Shown here: in pieces, positions 6,373 to 13,782 of the stretch | Numbering within the stretch: the stretch's first letter is position 1 | How the letters are laid out: every line of letters begins with the position of its first letter | Source of the DNA: an uncultured Eubacteriales bacterium | GTDB taxonomy: Bacteria; Bacillota; Clostridia; Lachnospirales; CAG-274 | Reading direction: 5' to 3' | NCBI GenBank assembly: GCA_902496345.1 | Contig: CABVAP010000032.1 | Coordinates: forward strand, 1-19,227 | DNA: 19,227 nt | Notes under the pieces: model-generated | What the model was told of the DNA's origin: nothing | The model's input: only the letters and a program-made list of their open reading frames with translations | The model's database searches: none | Translations under genes and position numbers: made by a program

Positions 6373-7341
6373 ATGAAAAGAAAAGGTCTTGGTAAAGGTC
6401 TTGATGCTCTTTTTTCTGGTGGTAATATTATTCCTGAAAAAAATAAATCAAAATCTGTTGAAATACAAAATTCTGATAAAGATGTGAAATTACCTCAAGG
6501 TGGCTTGACTGATAAAAAAGAAGAAATTAAAAATTTTGAAATTGAGGTAGATTTAAATAAAATTGAACCAAATAAAAATCAGCCTAGAAAAAATTTTGAT
6601 GATGAAAAAATTTTAGAACTTTCAGAGTCTATTAAAGAGATTGGTATAGTTCAACCTATAGTTGTTAAACAGGTTGGTGAATTTTACCAGATAATCGCAG
6701 GTGAACGGAGATGGCGAGCTGCAAGGGTGGCAGGACTTAAAAAAGTCCCTATTATCGTAAAAGATTTTGACGAGGTAAAAACTCTTGAGGCGTCATTAAT
6801 CGAAAATATCCAAAGGGAAAATCTTAACCCAATTGAAGAAGCGTTTACATATAAAAAGTTTCACGATGAGTTTGGATTTAATCAGGAAACAATTGCTCAA
6901 AAGGTTGGCAAAAGTAGAACGGCTGTTGCCAATTCAATCAGACTTTTAAATCTTGATAGTAGAGTTCAGCAGTTGGTTAAAGAAAATAAATTATCTAACG
7001 GTCACGCAAGGGCATTACTTCCGATAACAGATAATGACGCTCAGTTTGAAGTTGCTGAAAAAATTATTGACGATGGTTTTAGCGTTAGAATGACGGAAGA
7101 GTTTGTCAGAAAATACATCGAGGCTATGCAAAACAAAAATGAAGAAAATTCAGAAAAAACTCAAAAAGCTATTGAGCCTAATTTTGCAGAATATAGAAAA
7201 ATCGAAAAAAGTTTAAAGGATATTCTTGGCACAAAAGTTACTATAAAAAATGGGAAGAATAAAGGTAAGATTGAAATTGAATACTATTCTGAAGACGAAC
7301 TTGACAGACTTATCTGTATGTTAAATAGCGTTAAAGAATAA
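6373..7341 (+). CDS. parB: Chromosome-partitioning protein ParB (Spo0J)
   Basis: CTP-dependent DNA clamp that loads at parS and recruits SMC. In 322 aa it shows the N-terminal ParA-stimulating peptide KGLGKGLDALFSGG, the CTP-binding motifs QPRKNF (about 70-75), GERRWRA (110-116) and ENIQRE (134-139), and an HTH (about 160-185, AQKVGKSRTAVANSIRLL) followed by LSNGHARALLPI. The C-terminal dimerisation domain ends in LICMLNSVKE. The HTH residues are of the ParB, not Noc, type, fitting the five parS sites at 5327-5503. A lysine/asparagine-rich linker separates the ParA-contact peptide from the core. Co-transcribed with soj; the DUF4446 gene follows after 30 bases. Confidence 0.98.
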   Translation: MKRKGLGKGLDALFSGGNIIPEKNKSKSVEIQNSDKDVKLPQGGLTDKKEEIKNFEIEVDLNKIEPNKNQPRKNFDDEKILELSESIKEIGIVQPIVVKQVGEFYQIIAGERRWRAARVAGLKKVPIIVKDFDEVKTLEASLIENIQRENLNPIEEAFTYKKFHDEFGFNQETIAQKVGKSRTAVANSIRLLNLDSRVQQLVKENKLSNGHARALLPITDNDAQFEVAEKIIDDGFSVRMTEEFVRKYIEAMQNKNEENSEKTQKAIEPNFAEYRKIEKSLKDILGTKVTIKNGKNKGKIEIEYYSEDELDRLICMLNSVKE

Positions 7342-7371
7342 AAACTTATTATTAAGAAAGGAAATTGTTGT

Positions 7372-7875
7372 ATGAATTTTTTTGATATTATTAGTCAGAA
7401 TGCTAGTTTTATTATTTTAGGTTTATCCGTTTTTTGTTTGTTGCTTTTTATTTTGACAATCGTTGCTTTATGTAAAGCGTCAAAGATTAAAAAAAGAATG
7501 AATGAATTTATGGGTCAGAAAAACGGAAGTGACTTTGAGGAAATGCTCAAAGGGTTTATTGACCAGTCAAACGCAATAAGCGAAAAACAAGATAGATTTA
7601 TGGGTCACATCAAAGAATTGCAAAGACAGATTAAATTCTGTGTTCAAAAGGTTGGTGTTGTAAGATATAATCCTTTTGAAGATGTTGGTGGTGATTTGTG
7701 TTATGCAGTTGCGTTGTTAAATGAAAATGATGACGGTATTGTTTTAAATAGTGTGTATTCAAGAGATGGTTGCTATACTTATGCAAAACCTATCGAAAAA
7801 GGTCAATGTGTTAAATATAAGTTGTCAGATGAAGAAGACCAGGCTGTGAAACAGGCTATGCAAAGTATGTATTAA
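7372..7875 (+). CDS. DUF4446-family single-pass membrane protein
   Basis: 167 aa. One N-terminal membrane segment (about residues 13-34, ASFIILGLSVFCLLLFILTI) is followed by a basic, coiled-coil-prone stretch (residues ~38-85). The conserved cytoplasmic domain includes KVGVVRYNPFEDVGGDL, the family hallmark, then LLNENDDGIVLNSVYSRDG. Function is unknown. In other Clostridia I recall this family next to parB, which fits its place 30 bases after parB as last gene of the operon. AAAGGA upstream of ATG 7372 is the ribosome site. Topology suggests a membrane-attached partner of the partition system, an inference from context. Confidence 0.9.
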   Translation: MNFFDIISQNASFIILGLSVFCLLLFILTIVALCKASKIKKRMNEFMGQKNGSDFEEMLKGFIDQSNAISEKQDRFMGHIKELQRQIKFCVQKVGVVRYNPFEDVGGDLCYAVALLNENDDGIVLNSVYSRDGCYTYAKPIEKGQCVKYKLSDEEDQAVKQAMQSMY

Positions 7876-7917
7876 AAAATAGGCATTAAGGTGAAAACCT
7901 TAAATGCCTATTTTTTT
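7876..7917 (+). terminator. Strong terminator ending the par operon
   Basis: AATAGGCATTAAGGT pairs with ACCTTAAATGCCTATT (one bulged A) around a GAAA tetraloop, followed by seven T. It closes the soj-parB-DUF4446 unit. Confidence 0.9.
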
Positions 7918-7974
7918 GATGTTTTTTATTTTAAATCAAATAAAAATAAACTTATCAGAAGTTTTATTTATGTC

Positions 7975-7996
7975 AAAAGTTTTTGAAACTTTTTTC
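7975..7996. terminator. Weak hairpin terminator candidate between convergent genes
   Basis: AAAAGTTT (7975-7982), TTG loop, AAACTTTT (7986-7993), then more T on the + strand. It lies about 70 bases beyond the end of the minus-strand hydrolase gene. It is AT-only and weak, so either it or nothing visible ends that transcript. The rest of 7918-8062 shows no gene. Confidence 0.3.
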
Positions 7997-8062
7997 TATC
8001 GCAAAAAGGTGGGGGGTTCCCCAAAAGTCCTTGAAGCAGTTAAAGTCCATAGTTTTAATCTT

Positions 8063-9016
8063 TTAGTCTTCTTCAAAAAATTTTTCTATAACTAGGTTAA
8101 ATCGGCTAGGGTCTTCTTCGTTTGGAAAATTCTTTCCACCCAAAATCTCAACGCTCACCTTTGAATTTAATTCTTTTGCTTTTTTTGCTAACTCGTCTGA
8201 CTTTGGATAATCCTCGCCGTAAATTAATAAAACAGGTATTTCTATTTCTGGTAAAGATGTTTCCATTTCTATATCAAATTTGTTTGTAATATATGACGCA
8301 AATAAATGCCTGTTGTTTCCGTATCCTTTGTGTGAATATGCGTATATCGAATTTAATTTTTCCTCTGTTATTAAACTTTTGTTGGAATAAAATTTGCTGA
8401 TATAGTCCTCTAACTTTTTCTTTGAGTTGTAGTAGTTGAAAACTAAATCACCGAATATCGGAAAGTCTAACGGTAATTTTTTTAATAACTCTGAAGCATT
8501 GGACTTTTTGCCCTCTATAGCTGGTGAAATAAGTGCTAGTTTCTTGAAATTTTTCGGATTAAAAATGTATGCCATAGCTGATATTGTTGCTGTTGTGTTT
8601 GATGCAATAACAGCTGTTGGCTCTTTTATTACCTCTGTTATAAAGTCATTTATAAGACATACATATAAGTATGCCGAATATGATATGTCGGCTCTTTCTG
8701 ATTCGCCATATCCCAAAAGGTCTATTAAATATATTTTGTTTGTTTTTGAAAGTTCGGAAATGTTTTTCGACCATTCTTCGCTTGTTGTTCCAAATAAAAG
8801 AGAGTGGATAAACAAAACTGGCGAACCCTCTCCGATAGTTCTGTATTTTATTTCGCCAAATTTCCAATCATAAGAATGTGATTTAAATTTTAAGTCCATA
8901 TTTTTATTTTTTGTGTCTAACTTTTTTTCGGCATTTCCAAATATTTTGTTGTTTATCGCTACGGCTGATAAAACTGCTGTTGCACCTAGTGCAATTAACT
9001 TTGTTTTTATTTTCAT
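8063..9016 (-). CDS. Membrane-anchored alpha/beta-hydrolase-fold protein, probably without catalytic triad
   Basis: 317 aa. A basic N-terminus and one hydrophobic segment (about residues 7-21, LIALGATAVLSAVAI) suggest a signal anchor with the fold outside the membrane. The fold is clear: VLFIHSLL (68-74, the HG oxyanion region, here HS), DLLGYGES (99-106), the nucleophile-elbow strand AVIASNTTATIS, PVLLIYGEDYP (261-271) and LGGKNFPNEEDP (302-313). Aligned with ordinary members (GHSLGG, GEDDP, GHFPHEEDP), the serine is Asn140, the acid Tyr270 (Asp269 is adjacent) and the histidine Asn306. It is therefore likely a pseudoenzyme with a binding or scaffold role, unless other residues serve. It is alone on the minus strand, divergent from argS. 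Fold sure, activity doubtful. Confidence 0.85.
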   Translation of the reverse strand: MKIKTKLIALGATAVLSAVAINNKIFGNAEKKLDTKNKNMDLKFKSHSYDWKFGEIKYRTIGEGSPVLFIHSLLFGTTSEEWSKNISELSKTNKIYLIDLLGYGESERADISYSAYLYVCLINDFITEVIKEPTAVIASNTTATISAMAYIFNPKNFKKLALISPAIEGKKSNASELLKKLPLDFPIFGDLVFNYYNSKKKLEDYISKFYSNKSLITEEKLNSIYAYSHKGYGNNRHLFASYITNKFDIEMETSLPEIEIPVLLIYGEDYPKSDELAKKAKELNSKVSVEILGGKNFPNEEDPSRFNLVIEKFFEED

Positions 9017-9130
9017 CAGTAATCACTCTCTTTTCCTATAATTAGTACACTATAAGTTTTAAAAAAATTTGTTGGTTTATAATTGTAATTTTAAGGCTTT
9101 TGTGTTACTATATATACTAGAATATTGCAA

Positions 9131-9177
9131 GCTATACAATTGTTATTGAGAAATTTATTAAAAAATAATTGTATAGC
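9131..9177. promoter_or_regulatory. Inverted repeat upstream of argS
   Basis: A perfect 11-bp inverted repeat, GCTATACAATT (9131-9141) and AATTGTATAGC (9167-9177), is separated by 25 bases. The arms contain TATACAA/TTGTATA, a half-site also seen over the argC promoter, so an arginine-responsive operator is one reading. The right arm overlaps a weak -35/-10 pair (TTGTAT 9169-9174, TATAAC 9193-9198). It could also be only a leader hairpin. No T-box sequence (AGGGTGG-type) is present before argS, and the remainder of 9017-9249 shows nothing further. Confidence 0.45.
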
Positions 9178-9249
9178 GATTTATACTATGATTATAACAT
9201 ATAACACATAATTTGTGTGAATAAAATTTATTTAAGGAGATTTTTGTAA

Positions 9250-10956
9250 ATGGACTTTAAAGAACAAATTGCACAGGCTCTTTCTGAGGTTGTAACAGAT
9301 ATTGAAAAAAATGAACTTTACAATGCTATCGAAATTCCATCAGATTTATCTAAAGGTGATTTTGCTTTTCCTTGTTTTAAACTTGCAAAAGTTTTAAGAA
9401 AAGCACCTCCTATTATTGCAAAAGAAATTTCTGAAAAATTAAATAAACCAGAATGTATTGAAAAAGTTGAAGTTGTTAATGCGTACATTAATTTCTATGC
9501 TGATAAATCTGTTTTTGCTAAAGAAATTCTTTCTAAAGTTTTTGCTGAAAAAGAAAACTATGGTAAAAGCAATTACGGTGGTGGAAAAAATGTTGTTATC
9601 GATTATTCTTCTCCTAACGTTGCGAAACCTTTCCATATAGGTCATTTGCGTTCAACTGTTATCGGAAATGCTCTTTATAATATCTTTAATTGCATAGGCT
9701 ATCATAGCGTTGGTATAAACCACCTTGGCGATTGGGGTACACAGTTTGGTAAACTTATCGTTGCATACAAAAACTGGGGCGATAAAGAAGCTGTTGAAAG
9801 AGATGACATAAAAGAATTAAGTCGTATTTATGTTAAATTCCACGAAGAGGCTGAAAAAAATCCTGCTCTTGATGATGAGGCTAGGGGCTGGCTTGTAAAA
9901 ATGCAAGAAGGCGATAAAGAGGCTCTTGATTTATGGAAATGGTTCGTTGATATAAGTATGAAAGAATTTAATAGAATTTATGACAGATTAAATATTAAAT
10001 TTGATTCTTATAAAGGCGAAAGTTTTTATAATGATAAAATGGGTGCCGTTGTTGATGAGATAAGAGAAAAAGGACTTCTTAAAGAAAGTGAAGGGGCACA
10101 GATTGTTGACCTTTCAGAATTTAATATGCCACCTTGTCTTATATTAAGAAGTGACGGAGGTACGTTATACCCAACAAGAGATATATCAGCAGCTTTCTAT
10201 AGAAAGAAAACTTATGATTTTGCTAAATGTATTTACATTACAGCTCTTGACCAAAATTTACACTTTGCTCAGTGGTTTAAAGTTATTGAACTTATGGGAT
10301 ATGACTGGACAGACGAACTTGTTCACGTTCCTTTTGGTCTTGTTAGTTTAGGTGACGGAAAACTTTCTACAAGAAAAGGTCACGTTGTTCTTATGGAGGA
10401 TATTTTAAATAGTGCTGTTGAAAAAACAAGTACAATAATTGAAGAAAAAAATCCTAACCTTAAAGATAAAGAAGAAATTGCAGAAGAAGTTGGTATTGGT
10501 GCTGTTATATTTAACGACCTTTACAACAGTAGAATTAAAAATGTTGTTTTTGATTTACAAAAAATGCTTAATTTTGACGGCGAAACAGGTCCTTACGTTC
10601 AGTATACACACGCTAGAGCTTGCAGTATATTAAGAAAAGCTGGTATTGAAGATTCTGACGTAGATTTTGATATTGATTTTTCACAGCTCACTGATGAAGC
10701 ATCTATTGATGTTTGTAGAGTTTTAGGAGAGTTCCCAGAAAAACTTGTTGATGCAGCCGAAAAATACGAACCATATATTGTTACAAGACATATCGTAGCT
10801 TTGTGTCAGGCTTTCAATAAATTCTATCACGACAATAGCATTTTAGGTAGTGAGGGTGAAACTAAAAAAGCAAGAATTGCTCTTACTTATGCTGTTAAAA
10901 CTGTTATTGCTACTGGTCTTGCTATCCTTGGAATTAAAGCACCTAAAGAAATGTAA
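9250..10956 (+). CDS. argS: Arginyl-tRNA synthetase
   Basis: Class I aminoacyl-tRNA synthetase that charges tRNA-Arg in the cytoplasm. The 568 aa contain the ArgRS N-terminal additional domain (about 1-90, GDFAFPCFKLAKVLR), the catalytic Rossmann domain with FHIGH (residues 128-132; HIGH signature in SSPNVAKPFHIGHLRST), the family motif FDSYKGES (251-258), the KMSKS-equivalent GKLSTRKG (370-377), and the all-helical anticodon-binding domain from about 440, ending in the characteristic GLAILGIKAPKEM. AAGGAG at 9234-9239 supports ATG 9250. The degenerate KMSKS loop is normal for many ArgRS. It stands as a single gene near, but opposite to, the arginine biosynthesis operon. Confidence 0.98.
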   Translation: MDFKEQIAQALSEVVTDIEKNELYNAIEIPSDLSKGDFAFPCFKLAKVLRKAPPIIAKEISEKLNKPECIEKVEVVNAYINFYADKSVFAKEILSKVFAEKENYGKSNYGGGKNVVIDYSSPNVAKPFHIGHLRSTVIGNALYNIFNCIGYHSVGINHLGDWGTQFGKLIVAYKNWGDKEAVERDDIKELSRIYVKFHEEAEKNPALDDEARGWLVKMQEGDKEALDLWKWFVDISMKEFNRIYDRLNIKFDSYKGESFYNDKMGAVVDEIREKGLLKESEGAQIVDLSEFNMPPCLILRSDGGTLYPTRDISAAFYRKKTYDFAKCIYITALDQNLHFAQWFKVIELMGYDWTDELVHVPFGLVSLGDGKLSTRKGHVVLMEDILNSAVEKTSTIIEEKNPNLKDKEEIAEEVGIGAVIFNDLYNSRIKNVVFDLQKMLNFDGETGPYVQYTHARACSILRKAGIEDSDVDFDIDFSQLTDEASIDVCRVLGEFPEKLVDAAEKYEPYIVTRHIVALCQAFNKFYHDNSILGSEGETKKARIALTYAVKTVIATGLAILGIKAPKEM

Positions 10957-11025
10957 AAATATTTTTAGTTGCTGATGTTACAGTTTTGGTAATTATATTT
11001 TTCATAATATAGTTTGGTGAATGAT

Positions 11026-11499
11026 ATGAATGATTTTTTATCGTCAGCGTTTCCCTTTGTTGTGATAGGCATTGGGATTGCTATTTTTGCAACATACTAT
11101 AGAAAAAATGATAATTCACAGGATACAGAAAAAAACAATGACCTGAAAAATAAAAAAGAAGATAATAAAAATCTTACTTGTATAAAGTCTGAAGATTTAG
11201 AAAAAATAGAAGACTTTAATCAAGACGGTATGACAACAAAGGATATAGAAAATTTTAAAAACAGAAGAAAAGAAGCTTTTGAAAAATGGGATAAAAAAAA
11301 TGATTTGGATAAAAAGGCGTATAACTATTCGATTCTTTGTTGTCCTATTGGTTGTTTTATCGGAGTTGTTGTTTCTTTTGTCTTGGATTTCTCAATGAAT
11401 TATGGTATTATGTACGGTATGCTTGTTGGAGTTTGCGTTGGGGTTGCTATGCAAATGAAAGGCAAAAACAAGAATAAAAATAAGAATAAAAATAAGTAG
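11026..11499 (+). CDS. Hypothetical small membrane protein with KNKNK tail
   Basis: About 157 aa from ATG 11026, chosen because GGTGA (11016-11020) lies 5 bases upstream; TTG 11014 and GTG 11017 are in frame but overlap that ribosome site. One N-terminal membrane segment (about residues 4-23, FLSSAFPFVVIGIGIAIFAT) is followed by a long, highly charged, probably disordered or coiled middle (residues ~25-105). Two adjacent C-terminal membrane segments (CCPIGCFIGVVVSFVLDF and YGMLVGVCVGVAMQM) come next. The protein ends in repeated Lys-Asn encoded by two 12-base direct repeats (11470-11493). No known family recognised. It lies 69 bases after argS and before a bidirectional terminator, so it may be transcribed with argS. 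Confidence 0.7.
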   Translation: MNDFLSSAFPFVVIGIGIAIFATYYRKNDNSQDTEKNNDLKNKKEDNKNLTCIKSEDLEKIEDFNQDGMTTKDIENFKNRRKEAFEKWDKKNDLDKKAYNYSILCCPIGCFIGVVVSFVLDFSMNYGIMYGMLVGVCVGVAMQMKGKNKNKNKNKNK

Positions 11500-11506
11500 A
11501 TAAAAT

Positions 11507-11543
11507 AAAAAAATCCTGCCTAAAAATTTAGGTAGGATTTTTT
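11507..11543. terminator. Bidirectional terminator between the small membrane gene and argD
   Basis: TCCTGCCTAAA (11514-11524) pairs with TTTAGGTAGGA (11527-11537) with one G:T pair. A-runs before and T-runs after the stem let it serve both convergent transcripts. Confidence 0.85.
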
Positions 11544-11576
11544 AAAAATTGGGATAAAAGACTTTTATGTTTTTAT

Positions 11577-12746
11577 TTAAAGACTAGCTAAAACACCGTC
11601 AAGAATTTTCATAGCCTCGTCAATATCTTCTTTTGTAGCGATTAAAGATGGTACGAAACGAATTACATTTTTACCGGCATTAACAAGGAGTAAGCCATTT
11701 TCAATAGTTTGACGTACAACATCAGCTACAGGGATTGAAAGTTCAATTCCTTGCATAAATCCGATACCACGTACATCTGTAATTACATCGTATTTATCTT
11801 TAAGCTCGTTTAATTTTTTTGTAAGGTAAGCACCGTTTGTTTTTACATTGTCAAGAAGTCCACCTAAAAGTTCATCAACAACAACGTTTCCGGCAGCTGA
11901 TGCAAGTGGATTTCCTCCGAATGTTGATGCGTGGTCACCAGCTTTGAAACAGTCAGCAAGTTTTTGTTTTGCTGCCATAAGTCCCATCGGAACACCACCA
12001 GCAATACCTTTTGCTGTACATACAGCGTCTGGAACTACACCAAATGTCTGATAAGCGAAAAGTGTTCCAAGACGTCCAACACCACATTGAACTTCGTCAA
12101 ACAAAAGTACCATATCTCTATCATCACAAAGTTTACGAACTTTTTTAAGATATTCAACATCAGCTGGGTGGATACCACCTTCACCTTGAACCGGTTCAAG
12201 AAGAACAGCACAAGTTTTATCAGAAACTGTTTCAAGTAAAGAGTCAAAGTTATTGTATTCAGCGTATTTTATTCCTGGAAGAAGTTCACCAAAGTTTTCT
12301 TGATAGTGAGGTTGACCTGTTGCTGTAACAGCACCAAATGTTCTGCCGTGGAAAGAATTTTTCATTGTAATAACTTCAGAACGACCTGTTGCACTACCAT
12401 ATCTTCTTGCAATTTTCAATCCAGATTCGATTGATTCTGCACCACTGTTACAGAAGAAAATTTTATCAAAGTCACTATTTTCAACAAGTTTTGTTGCAAG
12501 AGAAACTTGTGGTTTTGTCCAATAAAGGTTTGAGCAATGTATTAAAGTTTGAGCCTGTTTTGCAATAGTTTCAACAAGTTTTTTGTGGTTGTGACCTAAA
12601 GAGTTTACTGCGATACCTGCAACAAAATCAAGATATTTTTTTCCGTTTTCATCGTAAACATACATTCCGTCACCTTTTTCAAGAGCAATAGGAAAACGGT
12701 TATATGTATGCATTACTACTTTTTCGCCTTGTTCAAATGTATTCAT
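11577..12746 (-). CDS. argD: Acetylornithine aminotransferase
   Basis: PLP-dependent class III aminotransferase that converts N-acetylglutamate semialdehyde and glutamate to N-acetylornithine in cytosolic arginine synthesis; family members may also act on succinyl-diaminopimelate. 389 aa, full length. It has the cofactor-binding NSGAESIESGLKIAR (about 100-114), the PLP aspartate in LLFDEVQCGVGR (Asp217) and the Schiff-base lysine in CTAKGIAGGVPMG (Lys246). GGAGG 13 bases upstream of ATG 12746 supports the start. It is the last gene of the argCJBD operon, separated from argB by a 138-base structured gap, unlike the tight joins between the other genes. Confidence 0.97.
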   Translation of the reverse strand: MNTFEQGEKVVMHTYNRFPIALEKGDGMYVYDENGKKYLDFVAGIAVNSLGHNHKKLVETIAKQAQTLIHCSNLYWTKPQVSLATKLVENSDFDKIFFCNSGAESIESGLKIARRYGSATGRSEVITMKNSFHGRTFGAVTATGQPHYQENFGELLPGIKYAEYNNFDSLLETVSDKTCAVLLEPVQGEGGIHPADVEYLKKVRKLCDDRDMVLLFDEVQCGVGRLGTLFAYQTFGVVPDAVCTAKGIAGGVPMGLMAAKQKLADCFKAGDHASTFGGNPLASAAGNVVVDELLGGLLDNVKTNGAYLTKKLNELKDKYDVITDVRGIGFMQGIELSIPVADVVRQTIENGLLLVNAGKNVIRFVPSLIATKEDIDEAMKILDGVLASL

Positions 12747-12788
12747 TTTTATTCCTCCTACTATTTAACTTACTATTCGTAAATCGAC

Positions 12789-12860
12789 AAAAACCTTGAG
12801 AGAAGAATTTTATCTATTTAAGCTTGTCTATCCAAGCTTAACAAAAGCCTCAAGGTTTTT
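12789..12860. other. Nested stem-loop structure in the argB-argD gap
   Basis: An outer 12-bp stem AAAAACCTTGAG (12789-12800) / CTCAAGGTTTTT (12849-12860) encloses an inner 9-bp stem TTAAGCTTG (12818-12826) / CAAGCTTAA (12833-12841) with a 6-base loop. Read on the minus strand it sits in the operon mRNA between argB and argD, ending in TTTTTG, and could attenuate, process or stabilise the message. Read on the + strand it is followed by AGTTTATTTTTTTG, much like the hairpin after mnmG, which shares the CCTTGAG/CTCAAGG core. Confidence 0.65.
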
Positions 12861-12884
12861 AGTTTATTTTTTTGATTAATTAAC

Positions 12885-13748
12885 TTATTTTTCGATAAGT
12901 GTACCGATACCTTTTTTAGTAAAGATTTCAAGTATAAGACAATGTTGGATTCTACCGTCAAGTATATGAACATTACCAACACCGGCCTCAACACCAGCGA
13001 TACAACAATCAACTTTAGGAATCATACCACCGGATATAATACCGTTTTTAATCATACTACGTACTTCTTTTACGTTCATAACAGATATAACACTTGATGG
13101 GTCGTTTACGTCTGCAAGAACACCGGCAACGTCTGTAACAAATACAAGTTTTTCAGCATTTAAAGCACCGGCAACAGCAACAGCAGCATAATCTGCATTT
13201 ATGTTGTAGCTTTTTCCGTCCGGACCAACACCGATAGGTGAAATTACCGGAACAAAGTCATTTTCAATTAATGTGTTAATGAGAGAAGTGTCAACTTCTG
13301 TAACTTCACCAACAAGACCTATATCTTCACCTTTTGATTTAAGTTTCTTAACTTTAAGGAAATCGGCATCTTTACCACATATACCAACAGCTTTTATACC
13401 TTCAGCACAAAGTTCTGTTGCAAGATTTTTATTTAATCTTCCGGCAAGAACCATTTGAACAACGTCCATAGTTTGCTCATCTGTTACTCTAAGACCATTT
13501 TTAAACTCTGATTTTATGTCAAGTCTTTCAAGCATTTGGTTTATGTCTTTACCACCACCGTGTACAACTACTGGTTTAAATCCGACATATTTCATAAGTG
13601 CTATATCTTTTATTAAAGTTTTCTTTATCTGTTCATTTACTAAAGCACTTCCACCATATTTTATAACTACTGTTATTCCGTTAAATTCTTTTATGTACGG
13701 TAATGCCTCGGTTAATATCTTCGCCTTTTCAATGATTTCTTCCATCAT
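12885..13748 (-). CDS. argB: Acetylglutamate kinase
   Basis: Amino-acid-kinase-fold enzyme that phosphorylates N-acetylglutamate with ATP. The 287 aa show the glycine-rich VVIKYGGSAL (residues ~27-36) and VVVHGGGKDINQML (about 60-73). LAGRLNKNLATEL follows, then the N-acetylglutamate/ATP region INADYAAVAVAGALNAEKLVFVTDVAGV (positions ~184-211), and ISGGMIPKV near the C-terminus. This is the common, full-length form. The N-terminal helix EEIIEKAKILTEALPYI before the first strand is of the type that in arginine-inhibited hexameric kinases mediates feedback control, so inhibition by arginine is plausible. AGAGGG lies upstream of ATG 13748; the gap to argJ is 34 bases. Confidence 0.97.
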   Translation of the reverse strand: MMEEIIEKAKILTEALPYIKEFNGITVVIKYGGSALVNEQIKKTLIKDIALMKYVGFKPVVVHGGGKDINQMLERLDIKSEFKNGLRVTDEQTMDVVQMVLAGRLNKNLATELCAEGIKAVGICGKDADFLKVKKLKSKGEDIGLVGEVTEVDTSLINTLIENDFVPVISPIGVGPDGKSYNINADYAAVAVAGALNAEKLVFVTDVAGVLADVNDPSSVISVMNVKEVRSMIKNGIISGGMIPKVDCCIAGVEAGVGNVHILDGRIQHCLILEIFTKKGIGTLIEK

Positions 13749-13782
13749 TTTCTTTACGCCCTCTTTACTGTTTATTCTAGGT

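Noticed and set aside
7904..8095. 63-codon + strand frame after the par operon
   Set aside because: It starts within the terminator, has no ribosome site and overlaps the end of the hydrolase gene; no protein-like features.
9017..9249. T-box riboswitch before argS
   Set aside because: No T-box-like AGGGTGGNACCGCG stretch or antiterminator arrangement is visible; only a simple inverted repeat is found.
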